Shown in pieces: positions 1 through 8,250 of a stretch of DNA of 54,220 nucleotides. A program made the position numbers and the translations under genes. Positions within the stretch are counted from its first letter, which is position 1. Every line of letters starts with the position of its first letter. The notes beneath the pieces were generated by a model, which did not search any database, was not told the origin of the DNA, and was given only the letters and a program-made list of their open reading frames with translations. The stretch is taken from contig JAPOWV010000080.1 in the NCBI GenBank assembly GCA_026707445.1, positions 1 through 54,220 of the forward strand, given 5' to 3'. The stretch comes from Gammaproteobacteria bacterium. GTDB lineage: Bacteria > Pseudomonadota > Gammaproteobacteria > Steroidobacterales > Foliamicaceae.

Positions 1-78
1 ATGTAAGTGGTTGTAATAACTCACATTATCCAACAAATCGAGGCCCCTATCCACTGCCTGGTGAGATATGCGGGCTAG
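1..78. repeat. Left copy of contig-terminal inverted repeat
   Basis: The first 55 bases are exactly the reverse complement of the last 55 bases of the window. The match continues to base 78 with three mismatches (positions 56, 59 and 65). No coding region overlaps it; the first gene ends at base 97. An exact match of 55 bases, a common assembler word length, at both extreme ends suggests a break at a dispersed genomic repeat. The imperfect continuation suggests the repeat itself is real. Confidence 0.9.
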
Positions 79-96
79 AGCTGGGATAACCCAGGG

Positions 97-1350
97 TTAC
101 TCCTGGGCCGCGAGGCGTTTGGCGCTTTGGCGGCGGTGGTAGCCGATCCAGCTTCGGGCGTTGAAGTTCTTTTCGTTCCGGCCGAGCTCGGTCAGCAGCG
201 AAACGCGCACGGCAAGCGCGCCCGGGTGGTTCGGGTCCACGGCCAGCGCCGCGTCGGCCATGTTCAGACTCAGCACCAGGTCGCCTTCATCCTCCAGCTC
301 CTGGGCGCGCCTCACGACCGCGTCGATGCCGCCGGCCATCTCGACCAGTTGACGGATCTTCACGTCCGGCGATTCCGACAGCAGAGTGGCGGGCTCGCCG
401 TCGAACCAGCCCGCGTAGCCGTGGTAGATGCCGCGCACGCTCCAGGCCACGCCGCCATACGATTCGTCGATCTCGAACCGCTCCGGCAGCTTGACCTCGT
501 TCATCACGGTAAAGACGCCCTTGCCCTCGTTGAGCCCGCGCACGGTCGCGTCATGGACGTACTCGATCGCGTCGCGATAGTCGCCCAGCTTCGACTGGAT
601 TTCCTCGGTCCCCACCAGCGGCGGCGCGTGCGCCACCATCACCAGGTCCGGGTCCAGCGCCAGGACGATGTCGATGGAATTGACGTAGTCCAGCGCGAAC
701 CGCGGCGGCGCGCCCCGAAGCGCGGCGATGTTCGGGAAACTGCTGTAGTAGTTGTCGCCGATGAACGCCGCCTTCAACTCCGGGATCCACACCGTCGCGT
801 GGTCCCAGGTTTCGCCCGGCGTGTGCATCATCTTGAACGTCAGCCCGCCGAACTCGAATTCGTACTTGTCGTCGAACAGGATGGTGGTGGGGATCTCCGC
901 GGCGAAATTGCCCTTCGACTTCACGTCCCTCGGCGGAGCGAGGAACTGCGCCTCGTTCCTGTACTGAAAGAAGCCCGCGAGCCGCTCGCGGTAGTGCATG
1001 TATTCCACGAACCGCCGCTGCGCGATGACCTCGGTGCCTTCTTCCTTCCACAGGTGCACGCCGCCCACGTGGTCCTCGTGCGCGTGCGTAAGAAGGATGT
1101 ACTTCACCGGCGCCGAACTCATCCCCCGCAGCACCTCGTAGTGGCGCGGCGCGGAATCGCGCGTGGTCGTGTCGATGACCACGTTCCCTTCGGGGGTGAC
1201 GACCAGGAAGGTGCGGCTCATGTCGGTGGCCATGTAGATCTGGTCGGTGACCTTGACGCCCTTGACGGTGCGCGCCATGGCGTCCCCGCCGGCCAGAACG
1301 AAAAGCGCCAGCATGAGACCACCGCAAAGCTTCAGCAACGGTGTGTTCAT
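97..1350 (-). CDS. Exported metallo-beta-lactamase-fold hydrolase, alkylsulfatase-like
   Basis: A 417-residue hydrolase predicted to be exported. Residues 1-26 form a signal peptide ending in AMA. The zinc-binding motif HAHEDH is at residues 89-94, with further likely ligands H176, D199 and H241. The segment FPNIAALRG near 205 and GIYHGYAGWFDG near 310 resemble class III alkylsulfatases (SdsA1-like), as does the helical C-terminus, which looks like their dimerisation domain. It is shorter than SdsA1 and lacks an obvious sterol-carrier-like third domain, so the substrate is uncertain. The open frame extends about 130 codons further upstream, but ATG at 1350 places the signal peptide at the N-terminus and leaves a normal divergent promoter gap to the efflux operon. 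Confidence 0.85.
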   Translation of the reverse strand: MNTPLLKLCGGLMLALFVLAGGDAMARTVKGVKVTDQIYMATDMSRTFLVVTPEGNVVIDTTTRDSAPRHYEVLRGMSSAPVKYILLTHAHEDHVGGVHLWKEEGTEVIAQRRFVEYMHYRERLAGFFQYRNEAQFLAPPRDVKSKGNFAAEIPTTILFDDKYEFEFGGLTFKMMHTPGETWDHATVWIPELKAAFIGDNYYSSFPNIAALRGAPPRFALDYVNSIDIVLALDPDLVMVAHAPPLVGTEEIQSKLGDYRDAIEYVHDATVRGLNEGKGVFTVMNEVKLPERFEIDESYGGVAWSVRGIYHGYAGWFDGEPATLLSESPDVKIRQLVEMAGGIDAVVRRAQELEDEGDLVLSLNMADAALAVDPNHPGALAVRVSLLTELGRNEKNFNARSWIGYHRRQSAKRLAAQE

Positions 1351-1489
1351 GGCGTGTTCTCCGGTTCGCCGCAAGGCTTCTATCGTATAGTAAGATACCC
1401 GCGGGGAAGGCGTCCGGTTTCGGCGGGGCGCTACAATTGGGGGAGGTGAAATCCGCTGACGCGGAAAACCCGAATTGCTTTCTCGCACC

Positions 1490-2602
1490 ATGTCACTTCC
1501 CCGGCCCCCAACCGCCGCCCGACTCAGCACCGCCATCGCCGCCACCGGCGCGCTTGCGATGCTGCTCGCGGGCTGCGGCAGCGACGACTCGGCCGGCAAC
1601 GCCATGCGCCGCGGCGGCGGGGCCGCGCCGGTGCTCACCGAGACCGTGAGCCTGGGCTCGGTCACCGACGAGTACATCGCGCTGGCCACGGCCCGGGCCA
1701 ACGAGGCCATCGACGTCACGCCGCGCATTTCCAGCGTGGTGTCGGCCATCCACTTCGACGAAGGCCAGGCCGTGCAAATGGACGAAGTGCTGGTGGAGCT
1801 CGACAGCCGCGAGATCCGCGCCGACCTCGACCTAGCCGAAGCGAACCTGCGCGAGCGCCGCAGCCGCTACGGGCGGCTGGAAACGCTGGCCGCCAGCCAG
1901 GTCGTCTCCGAAGTCGAGCTGGAGGAAATCCAGGCGCAGTTGCAGGTGGCCGAGGCCCAGGTCAACTCGGCCCGCGCCCGGCTGGAGGACACCGTCATCC
2001 GCGCGCCGTTCTCCGGGACCGTGGGCCTGAGAAGGATCAGCATCGGCGGGCTGGTGCAGCCCAACACCGTCATCACCACGCTCGACGACGTCGGCGTCAT
2101 GAAGCTGGAGTTCTCGGTGCCGGAGGAATACCTCGCGGTGGTGCGCGAGGGCCTGGACATCGAAGCCAGCGGCGCGGCCTTCCCGGACCGCATGTTCGCC
2201 GGCGCCGTCATCAGCGTGGACAGCCGGATCGACCCCATGACCCGCTCGCTGGCGGTGGTGGCGGAGCTGCCCAACGAGGACGGCGCCCTGAAACCCGGCA
2301 TGTTCCTGCAGGTCGTGATCGAGCGCCGCCGCGAGGACGTGGTCCTGGCGGCCGAAGCCGCGCTGGTCCCGCGCCAGGGCCGCCAGTACGTGTTCGTGGT
2401 GGACGAAGGGCGCGCGCTGGAGCGTGAAGTGAAGCTGGGCTCGCGTACTCCGGGCGCGGTGGAGATCGTCAACGGCCTCGAGGCGGGCGAAGAGATCGTG
2501 ACCCAGGGCGTGCAGCGGCTGCGCGACGGGCTGCCGGTGCGGATGGCCAACGCGCCGTCCCGGTCCGGGGCGCCGGGCGCGGCCGCCTCGCAACCGCAAT
2601 GA
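1490..2602 (+). CDS. RND efflux periplasmic adaptor lipoprotein
   Basis: Membrane fusion protein of the HlyD/AcrA family that links an inner-membrane RND pump to an outer-membrane channel. From ATG 1490 the product has 370 residues, with a lipoprotein signal ending in LAGC (Cys29). A biotinyl-lipoyl-like domain, an alpha-helical hairpin (about 90-150), and beta-barrel and membrane-proximal domains follow. An in-frame TTG at 1475 is an alternative start; neither has a strong ribosome-binding site, although a GGAGGTGA lies at 1441. It overlaps the RND permease gene by four bases (ATGA), so the two are co-translated. No outer-membrane factor is adjacent; the tolC-like gene at 44.1 kb or another copy could serve. 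Confidence 0.92.
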   Translation: MSLPRPPTAARLSTAIAATGALAMLLAGCGSDDSAGNAMRRGGGAAPVLTETVSLGSVTDEYIALATARANEAIDVTPRISSVVSAIHFDEGQAVQMDEVLVELDSREIRADLDLAEANLRERRSRYGRLETLAASQVVSEVELEEIQAQLQVAEAQVNSARARLEDTVIRAPFSGTVGLRRISIGGLVQPNTVITTLDDVGVMKLEFSVPEEYLAVVREGLDIEASGAAFPDRMFAGAVISVDSRIDPMTRSLAVVAELPNEDGALKPGMFLQVVIERRREDVVLAAEAALVPRQGRQYVFVVDEGRALEREVKLGSRTPGAVEIVNGLEAGEEIVTQGVQRLRDGLPVRMANAPSRSGAPGAAASQPQ

Positions 2603-5600
2603 TCATTTCCGATATTTCCGTGCGCCGGCCGGTGCTGGCCGCGGTGATCAGCCTGGTGCTGTTCATTCTGGGCCTGCTGGCGCTCAGCACGCTGTCGGTG
2701 CGCGAGTATCCCGACGTGCAGCCGCCCGTGGTGTCCATCAACACCAACTACACCGGCGCTTCCGGCGACATCGTCGAACGGCGCATCACCCAGGTGATCG
2801 AAGACCAGGTGGCCGGCCTCCCCGGCGTGGTGAAGATGACCTCGCGCAGCCAGGAGGAGCGCTCCACCATCACGATGGAGTACGCGCTGGACCGCGACAT
2901 CGACGGCGCCGCCAACGACGTTCGCGAGCGCGTCGCGCGCGTGCTGCGGATCCTGCCGGAAGAGGCCGACCCGCCGCAGATCACCAAGCAGGACGCCATG
3001 ATGGAAGCAACCATGTACGTGGACGTCTCCAGCGACCTGCGCTCGGTCATGGACATCACCGACTACGCGGAACGCGGCCTGGTCGACCGGCTGGGCGCCG
3101 TGGACGGCGTGGCTTCGATCCGCCTGTCCGGAGGCCGCCGCCCGGCGATGCGCGTGTGGCTGGACCGCGAGGCGCTGGCCGCCCGCGGCCTCACCGTCCA
3201 GGACGTCGAGCGCACCCTGCGCAACGAGAACGTGGAGCTGCCGGCCGGCCGCATCGAGTCGGTGGACCGCGAGTTCACGCTGCGCGCCGTCACGGCGCTG
3301 GACACGCCCGAGGAATTCGGCGCGCTGGTGATCGGCCGCGGCGCCTCCGGCCGCTTCGTGCGCCTGGCCGAGGTCGCCGATATCCGCCTGTCGCCCGAAG
3401 ACATGCGCTCCATTGCCCGCTCCAACCGCCAGGCCGGCGTCAGCCTGGGGATCGTGCCGCAGGCCCAGGCCAACATCGTGGCGGTCAACCAGGCGGTCAA
3501 GGAGGAGGTCGCGCTCCTCCAGTCGTCGCTGCCGGCCGACGTGTCCGTGGACGTGAACGTGGACTTCTCCGAATTCGTCGGCGAGTCCATGCGCGAAGTG
3601 TTCAAGGCCCTGGCGATCGCGCTGGGCGTGGTGCTGGTCGTGATGCTGCTGTTCTTGAGTTCCTGGCGCGCCACGCTGATTCCGGGGCTCACGATCCCGG
3701 TTTCGATCATCGCCGCCTGCATGGTGCTGGCGGTGCTCGGCTACACGATCAACACGCTCACCCTGCTGGCCGCGGTGCTGGCCATCGGCCTGGTGGTGGA
3801 CGACGCCATCGTGGTGCTGGAGAACATCGTGCGCCACCGCGAGCAGGGCAGCCCGCCGTTGCTGGCGGCCATCGACGGCAGCCGCCAGATCGGCTTCGCC
3901 GTCATCGCCACCACCGTGGTGCTGGTGTCGGTGTTCCTGCCGGTGGCGCTGGCGCCTGGGCGCATCGGCGTGATCTTCGGCGAGTTCGGCATCACGCTGG
4001 CGGCCGCCGTGGCGTTCTCCTCCGTGGTGGCGCTGACCCTGGTGCCTATGCTGTGCTCGCGCATGATGCGCTCCCAGGAGAAGGTGGCCGCCTCCACCCG
4101 CGGGCGCAAGCGCGGCAACGTCTTCCGCGCCCTGGCCGGCGGCTACCGCAGGGGCATGACCCGCGCCCTGCGCGCGCCGTGGCTGGCGATCGTGCTGGTG
4201 GTGGGCGTTTCCGGCGTCGGCTGGTACCTGTTCGACCAGCTCGACCAGGAATACACGCCCACCGAGGACCGCGGCATGATCATCATGATGGTGCGAGGCC
4301 CCGAAGGCGCCAGCCTGGAATACATGGACGACCAGCTCGGCCAGATCGAAGACATCGTGATGCCCTGGGTCCAACGGGGCGAAGTCAGGCGGATCATCCT
4401 GCGCACCGGAAGCTGGGGCGCCGGCGGCGACGTGAACTCGGCGTTCATCTACTCGCCGCTCGAGTCGCGCTCCGACCGCGAGTTCTCCTCGCCCGAGATC
4501 GCCGGCATGCTGCGCGGCCCGCTGGCGGCCATGCCGGGCGTGAACGCTTTCGTGTTCCTGCCGCCCAGCCTGAACATGGGCGGAGGCCAGCCGCTGCAGG
4601 TGGTGCTGCGCGGCAACGAGTACGACCAGATTGCCGAGTGGCGCGACCGGATTATGGCCCGGGTGCGCGAGAACCCGGGCATCGCCAACATGAACTCGGA
4701 TTACTACGAGACCAAGCCGGAGATCAAGGTGACCGTGGACCGCGCCCGCGCCACCGATCTCGGCGTGTCGCTGCGCGACGTGGGCGAGACGCTGCAGACC
4801 ATGCTCGGTTCGCGCCGCGTCACCACCTTCATCGACCGCGGCGAGGAATACAACGTGGTCCTGCAGGCCTCCGAAGAGGACCGGGTCACGCCGCAGGACC
4901 TCAACAACATCTATGTACGGTCCGTCTCCAGCGGCCTGGTGCCGCTGGCCAGCCTAGTGCGCCTGGAGGAGAGCTCCGGCCCGCGCCAACTCTCACGCTT
5001 CAACCGCCGCCGCGCCATCAAGCTGTCCGGGAACGTCATGCCCGGCTACTCGCTGGGCGAGGCGCTGGAATACATCGAGACGGTGATCGAGGAGGAAATC
5101 GACGACGAGTCCTTGAGCGTGCAGTACGACGGCGAGTCGCGCGAATACAAGGAGTCGGGCGGCCAGATCTACTTCAGTTTCCTGCTGGCGCTGCTGATCT
5201 GCTTCCTGGTGCTGGCGGCGCAGTTCGAGAGCTTCATCCATCCATTCATCATCCTGCTCACCGTGCCGCTGGCGCTGACCGGCGGCATGCTGGGGCTGAA
5301 CGTGTCCGGAGGCACGCTCAACGTGTTCAGCCTCACCGGCTGCATCATGCTCATCGGCCTGGCGGCCAAGAACGGCATATTGATCGTGGAGTTCTCCAAC
5401 CAGCTCCGCGACCGCGGCCTGTCGGTGGTGCAGGCGGTGCTGGAAGGCGCCACCACGCGCCTGCGCCCGGTGCTGATGACCAGCATGTGCACCATCGGCG
5501 GCTCCATTCCGCTGATCGTGGGCGCCGGCGCCGGCACCGAGGCGCGCCGCTCGATCGGCGTGGTGGTGCTGTTCGGCGTGCTGATCTCGGTGATACTCAC

Positions 5601-5727
5601 GCTGTACGTGGTGCCGTGCTTCTACGCCATGCTGGCCGGCCGCACCCGCCCGATCAACGCTGTGACGCGCGCCGTGCAGGCGCTGCGCAAGCGCCACCCC
5701 ACCACTACGGCTGCCTCCACCCCCTAG
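2599..5727 (+). CDS. RND multidrug efflux permease, HAE1/AcrB family
   Basis: Proton-driven inner-membrane trimer that exports hydrophobic and amphiphilic compounds. The 1042 residues match the full family length. The first transmembrane helix follows the typical start ISVRRPVLAAVISLV. The proton-relay acidic pair is D401-D402 in GLVVDDAIVVLENI, and the conserved lysine of TM10 is K924 in AAKNGILIVEF. Two large periplasmic loops lie at about 40-335 and 560-860. It is translationally coupled to the adaptor gene upstream. Drug specificity cannot be read from sequence, and no local TetR or MarR-type regulator is present. Confidence 0.95.
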   Translation: MIISDISVRRPVLAAVISLVLFILGLLALSTLSVREYPDVQPPVVSINTNYTGASGDIVERRITQVIEDQVAGLPGVVKMTSRSQEERSTITMEYALDRDIDGAANDVRERVARVLRILPEEADPPQITKQDAMMEATMYVDVSSDLRSVMDITDYAERGLVDRLGAVDGVASIRLSGGRRPAMRVWLDREALAARGLTVQDVERTLRNENVELPAGRIESVDREFTLRAVTALDTPEEFGALVIGRGASGRFVRLAEVADIRLSPEDMRSIARSNRQAGVSLGIVPQAQANIVAVNQAVKEEVALLQSSLPADVSVDVNVDFSEFVGESMREVFKALAIALGVVLVVMLLFLSSWRATLIPGLTIPVSIIAACMVLAVLGYTINTLTLLAAVLAIGLVVDDAIVVLENIVRHREQGSPPLLAAIDGSRQIGFAVIATTVVLVSVFLPVALAPGRIGVIFGEFGITLAAAVAFSSVVALTLVPMLCSRMMRSQEKVAASTRGRKRGNVFRALAGGYRRGMTRALRAPWLAIVLVVGVSGVGWYLFDQLDQEYTPTEDRGMIIMMVRGPEGASLEYMDDQLGQIEDIVMPWVQRGEVRRIILRTGSWGAGGDVNSAFIYSPLESRSDREFSSPEIAGMLRGPLAAMPGVNAFVFLPPSLNMGGGQPLQVVLRGNEYDQIAEWRDRIMARVRENPGIANMNSDYYETKPEIKVTVDRARATDLGVSLRDVGETLQTMLGSRRVTTFIDRGEEYNVVLQASEEDRVTPQDLNNIYVRSVSSGLVPLASLVRLEESSGPRQLSRFNRRRAIKLSGNVMPGYSLGEALEYIETVIEEEIDDESLSVQYDGESREYKESGGQIYFSFLLALLICFLVLAAQFESFIHPFIILLTVPLALTGGMLGLNVSGGTLNVFSLTGCIMLIGLAAKNGILIVEFSNQLRDRGLSVVQAVLEGATTRLRPVLMTSMCTIGGSIPLIVGAGAGTEARRSIGVVVLFGVLISVILTLYVVPCFYAMLAGRTRPINAVTRAVQALRKRHPTTTAASTP

Positions 5728-5744
5728 GGAGGTGTTCCTAGGAA

Positions 5745-5762
5745 GTGTTTCCGCGGAAACAC
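5745..5762. other. Perfect 18-base palindrome downstream of the RND gene
   Basis: GTGTTTCCGCGGAAACAC reads the same on both strands, 17 bases after the RND stop. No T-run follows, so it could be a non-canonical terminator, a protein-binding site or a cruciform. Function is not shown. Confidence 0.4.
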
Positions 5763-5836
5763 CCGCGGACGACGCGTCAGCTGTACAACACGCACCCGCC
5801 CGGTGAACGCGGTGTTGCGTGATATATTCGCCTTCT

Positions 5837-6085
5837 ATGGACACTGAAATGGAAGCAAATGTCACCGTTCTGATCGCTAAGATGACAGCCATAGAAATAT
5901 TGCTGGATATGCTCTGGACAGATCGGATCGCCAAGGAAGAGAATCCTCAGGAAGTCGCTCACGAGTTTGCCGAACATATCAAGCGCCTGGTCGACGACGA
6001 CCTTTCCGTACCTTTTACCAGGAATGCCTACGAAGCACTGTCTGATCGCCTGGAGGCCATCAAACAGCGAGTAGAATCTTTGTAG
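5837..6085 (+). CDS. Small acidic hypothetical protein upstream of the Panacea module
   Basis: An 82-residue, mostly helical acidic protein with no signal peptide and no family I recognise. ATG 5837 is preferred over the in-frame GTG 5819, because the AT-rich TATATT between them looks like a -10 element; ATG 5849 is also possible. The gene lies 25 bases before the Panacea-domain gene in the same orientation, so it may be the first gene of that small operon, either as an accessory component or as an unrelated neighbour. Base composition is clearly more AT-rich than the flanking efflux and translation genes, which fits horizontal acquisition of the whole 5.8-6.95 kb segment. Confidence 0.6.
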   Translation: MDTEMEANVTVLIAKMTAIEILLDMLWTDRIAKEENPQEVAHEFAEHIKRLVDDDLSVPFTRNAYEALSDRLEAIKQRVESL

Positions 6086-6110
6086 TTGCCAATTTAAGGA
6101 GAAATTGATT

Positions 6111-6641
6111 ATGCGACTGCATACATCCAGGGAACGGACCAGACAGGTTATTCACTACATCATTCAGCACACTCGCCCCGATTTGGGCGCAACCAAGCTG
6201 TGCAAGGTGATGTGGCGTGCCGACTTGCATCACTATCGTCGGCATGGCGAAACGATTTCAGGCCAGGACTCTTATGTGCGGATGCCGAGGGGCCCGGTGC
6301 CAAACGGTTTTCATGATGCCCTGCGCAGCTTGGAGAAGAGCAAGGCAATTCAGAAGAAGCCGGTAACCGTCTTCAATTTCACGCGCCATGAATTTCATGT
6401 TCTGAAGCGAGCAAACAAGAAATGGTTCTCCGAGAGTGCTCAACAGGCACTTCAGGAAGCGATCGATGCCATTACGCCCTTGCGGTCGCAAGATGCAAGC
6501 GATGAAACGCACGATTCGCTTTGGGAGGAGTTGGAGGACGGCGAACAATTGCCCATTGCGGCGGCAGCCATCGTTCCCGCGGAGGTTCTGCCGGAAGACA
6601 TCATGTGGGCGCGACAAGAAAGAACAGTTCCGCTCGAATAG
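6111..6641 (+). CDS. Panacea (DUF4065)-domain antitoxin
   Basis: A 176-residue cytoplasmic protein. The segment KLCKVMWRADLHHYRRHGE (residues 29-47) and RMPRGPVP (58-65) match the hallmark of the Panacea/DUF4065 domain, described as an antitoxin domain that neutralises many unrelated toxin folds. The start ATG 6111 has an AAGGAGA ribosome-binding site at good spacing; TTG 6105 is an alternative. The gene ends three bases before the next gene, whose ribosome-binding site overlaps this stop codon, as expected for coupled antitoxin-toxin expression. The acidic C-terminal third (about 120-176) is outside the domain and is probably the toxin-contacting or linker region; that is inference. Confidence 0.8.
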   Translation: MRLHTSRERTRQVIHYIIQHTRPDLGATKLCKVMWRADLHHYRRHGETISGQDSYVRMPRGPVPNGFHDALRSLEKSKAIQKKPVTVFNFTRHEFHVLKRANKKWFSESAQQALQEAIDAITPLRSQDASDETHDSLWEELEDGEQLPIAAAAIVPAEVLPEDIMWARQERTVPLE

Positions 6642-6644
6642 GAA

Positions 6645-6953
6645 ATGCGTTTCGCACGCATTGGGGGAGAGTGGAAGATCAAACTCTCCCCGGCAGTCTT
6701 GGCCACCGTAAACTCGGAGATTTCGCGTAATCCGCCTTTTGGACGATTTTGGGCAGGCGTCCTGGCGCGATTGAAAATCAATGCCCATCGCGACGGAGAG
6801 CCATTGGGAGAAGACAGGCCAGGCGAATATGTTTTCGTAACGGGCCCTGACCAGGAAACCGGGCAGCCGCGAATTGTTGTCAGTTACCTGATCATGGGCG
6901 ATACCGTTACCATCGGCAGACTGTTGATCGGTGTCCTTCCAGGTGCCCAATGA
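6645..6953 (+). CDS. Putative RelE/ParE-like toxin paired with the Panacea antitoxin
   Basis: A 102-residue basic protein with the size and layout of RelE/ParE-fold toxins. A helical N-terminal half (FGRFWAGVLARLKINAH) is followed by a beta-rich second half with GEYVFVTG and RIVVSYLIMGDTVTIGR. Its ATG lies three bases after the antitoxin stop. Family assignment rests on length, predicted order of helix and strands, and genetic context; no catalytic residues can be fixed by eye. If it is RelE-like it would act on translating mRNA, and if ParE-like on gyrase. The 18-base gap to rplY suggests read-through into the housekeeping operon is possible. Confidence 0.6.
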   Translation: MRFARIGGEWKIKLSPAVLATVNSEISRNPPFGRFWAGVLARLKINAHRDGEPLGEDRPGEYVFVTGPDQETGQPRIVVSYLIMGDTVTIGRLLIGVLPGAQ

Positions 6954-6971
6954 AGTAAAATCCCGCGCGCC

Positions 6972-7667
6972 ATGAGCACCATGATCGATCTGGAAGGCGA
7001 GCTTCGCGACGACCGCGGCAAGCGTTCCGCGCGCCGCGCCCGCCGCGAAGGCAAAGCGCCGGCGGTGCTGTACGGCGCCGGGCGTCCCGCGCGCATGCTG
7101 TCGTTCTCTTCCGAGGTCCTGAACCGGCGGCTCGAGGACCCCACTTTCCGCTCGCGGGTGCTGAACATCCGCGTAGGCGACAAGTCGCAGCCGGCCATCG
7201 TCAAGGACGTGCAGCGCCATCCGTCGCGCAACGCGGTGCTGCATATCGACCTGCAGCGGGTGCGCGACGAGGAGACCATCCGCATGGTCGTGCCCATCAG
7301 CCTGCTCAACGCCGAGGCGTCGCCGGGCGTGAAGATGGGCGGCAGCGTTTCCCACCTGTTGAACGAGCTGCACATCATCTGCCTGCCCAAGGACCTGCCG
7401 GAGCAGATCGAGGTGGACCTGTCCGAGGTGGAGCTGGACGAAATGCTGCACCTGTCCGACCTCGACATTCCGGAAGGCGTCGCGGTGAACGAGCGCATTC
7501 ACGGCGCCACCGACCACCCGGTGGTTTCCATCGCCCTGCGCCGCGTCGCCGAGGTGGACGAACCGGAAGAAGACGAAGAGCTGCTCGACGAAGAGGCCGA
7601 GGGCGAGGCTGTCGAGGGCGAGGGCGAAGAGGCGTCGGCCGAAGAGGAATCCTCTGGAGAGGACTGA
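6972..7667 (+). CDS. rplY: 50S ribosomal protein L25, long TL5/CTC form
   Basis: Binds 5S rRNA in the large ribosomal subunit. The 231-residue product has the N-terminal L25 domain (RGKRSARRARREGKAPAVLYG near 15-35, then FRSRVLNIRVGD) and the C-terminal TL5/CTC beta domain (NELHIICLPKDLPEQIEVDLS near 130-155). An unusually acidic tail, almost all Glu, Asp and Ala, fills the last 40 residues. The gene precedes pth and ychF, the usual proteobacterial order. Its 3' end appears to overlap pth, which has no conventional start codon. The Panacea toxin gene ends 18 bases upstream, so the usual prs neighbour is absent here. Confidence 0.95.
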   Translation: MSTMIDLEGELRDDRGKRSARRARREGKAPAVLYGAGRPARMLSFSSEVLNRRLEDPTFRSRVLNIRVGDKSQPAIVKDVQRHPSRNAVLHIDLQRVRDEETIRMVVPISLLNAEASPGVKMGGSVSHLLNELHIICLPKDLPEQIEVDLSEVELDEMLHLSDLDIPEGVAVNERIHGATDHPVVSIALRRVAEVDEPEEDEELLDEEAEGEAVEGEGEEASAEEESSGED

Positions 7668-8250
7668 AGCCCCTCCCGGCCTGGTCTTCGGCCTGGGCAA
7701 TCCGGGCCCCGATCACGCTCACGACCGGCACAACGCCGGCTTTCGATTCATCGACCTGCTCGCGGAGCGCTACTCGGCGACGCCGTTTTCCGGAGACAAG
7801 CGCGCGCAGGCGGCCGCGGCCCGCATCGACATCGAGGGCGCGCGGGTGATGCTGATCAAGCCGCTGGCCTGGATGAACTCCAGCGGCCAGGTCGTGCGCG
7901 GCGTCCTCGACTACTTCAAGCTGGCGCCGTCGGCGGCCCTGGTTGTTCACGACGACCTCGACCTGCCGCCCGGCGCGGCGCGCCTCAAGTCCGGCGGCGG
8001 CCACGGCGGCCACAACGGCCTGCGCGACGTGATCCGCCACTGCGGCCCCGACTTCCAGCGCCTGCGCATCGGTGTGGGCCACCCCGGCGACAAGGACCGC
8101 GTCACGCCTTATGTACTGACGAAACCCACGGCCGCGGAGAGCAAAGCCATCGAAGAAGCCATGCAGGACGCCCTGCAAGCCTTCGACACCCTATATATAA
8201 AAGGCATGCAGCCCGCCATGACCCAACTCCACACGGAACCCTCCGAGTGA
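7654..8250 (+). CDS. pth: Peptidyl-tRNA hydrolase
   Basis: Releases tRNA from peptidyl-tRNAs that drop off ribosomes. Diagnostic segments are FGLGNPG, RHNAG with the catalytic His, MNSSG, HDDLDLPPG and GGHGGHNGL. The family-conserved N-terminus is encoded from about 7681, but this frame contains no ATG, GTG or TTG between the stop at 7486-7488 and GTG 7843. That GTG would delete the active-site region. I therefore place the start at CTG 7654, behind AAGAGGA with five-base spacing and overlapping the end of rplY. This gives 198 residues, close to the 194 of E. coli; CTG 7681 is an alternative. The gene overlaps ychF by four bases. Confidence 0.88.
   Translation: MERTEAPPGLVFGLGNPGPDHAHDRHNAGFRFIDLLAERYSATPFSGDKRAQAAAARIDIEGARVMLIKPLAWMNSSGQVVRGVLDYFKLAPSAALVVHDDLDLPPGAARLKSGGGHGGHNGLRDVIRHCGPDFQRLRIGVGHPGDKDRVTPYVLTKPTAAESKAIEEAMQDALQAFDTLYIKGMQPAMTQLHTEPSE

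Noticed and set aside
1867..4374. Very long antisense open frames, rich in His, Arg and Ala, opposite the efflux genes
   Set aside because: They are typical shadows of high-GC coding sequence; the RND adaptor and permease on the plus strand are unmistakable.
3156..5741. A long plus-strand frame overlapping the RND permease
   Set aside because: Arg/Ala/Gly-rich composition without family motifs; it is the shifted frame of the permease.
5745..5762. Intrinsic terminator after the RND operon
   Set aside because: The palindrome is perfect but no T-run follows; recorded only as a palindrome.
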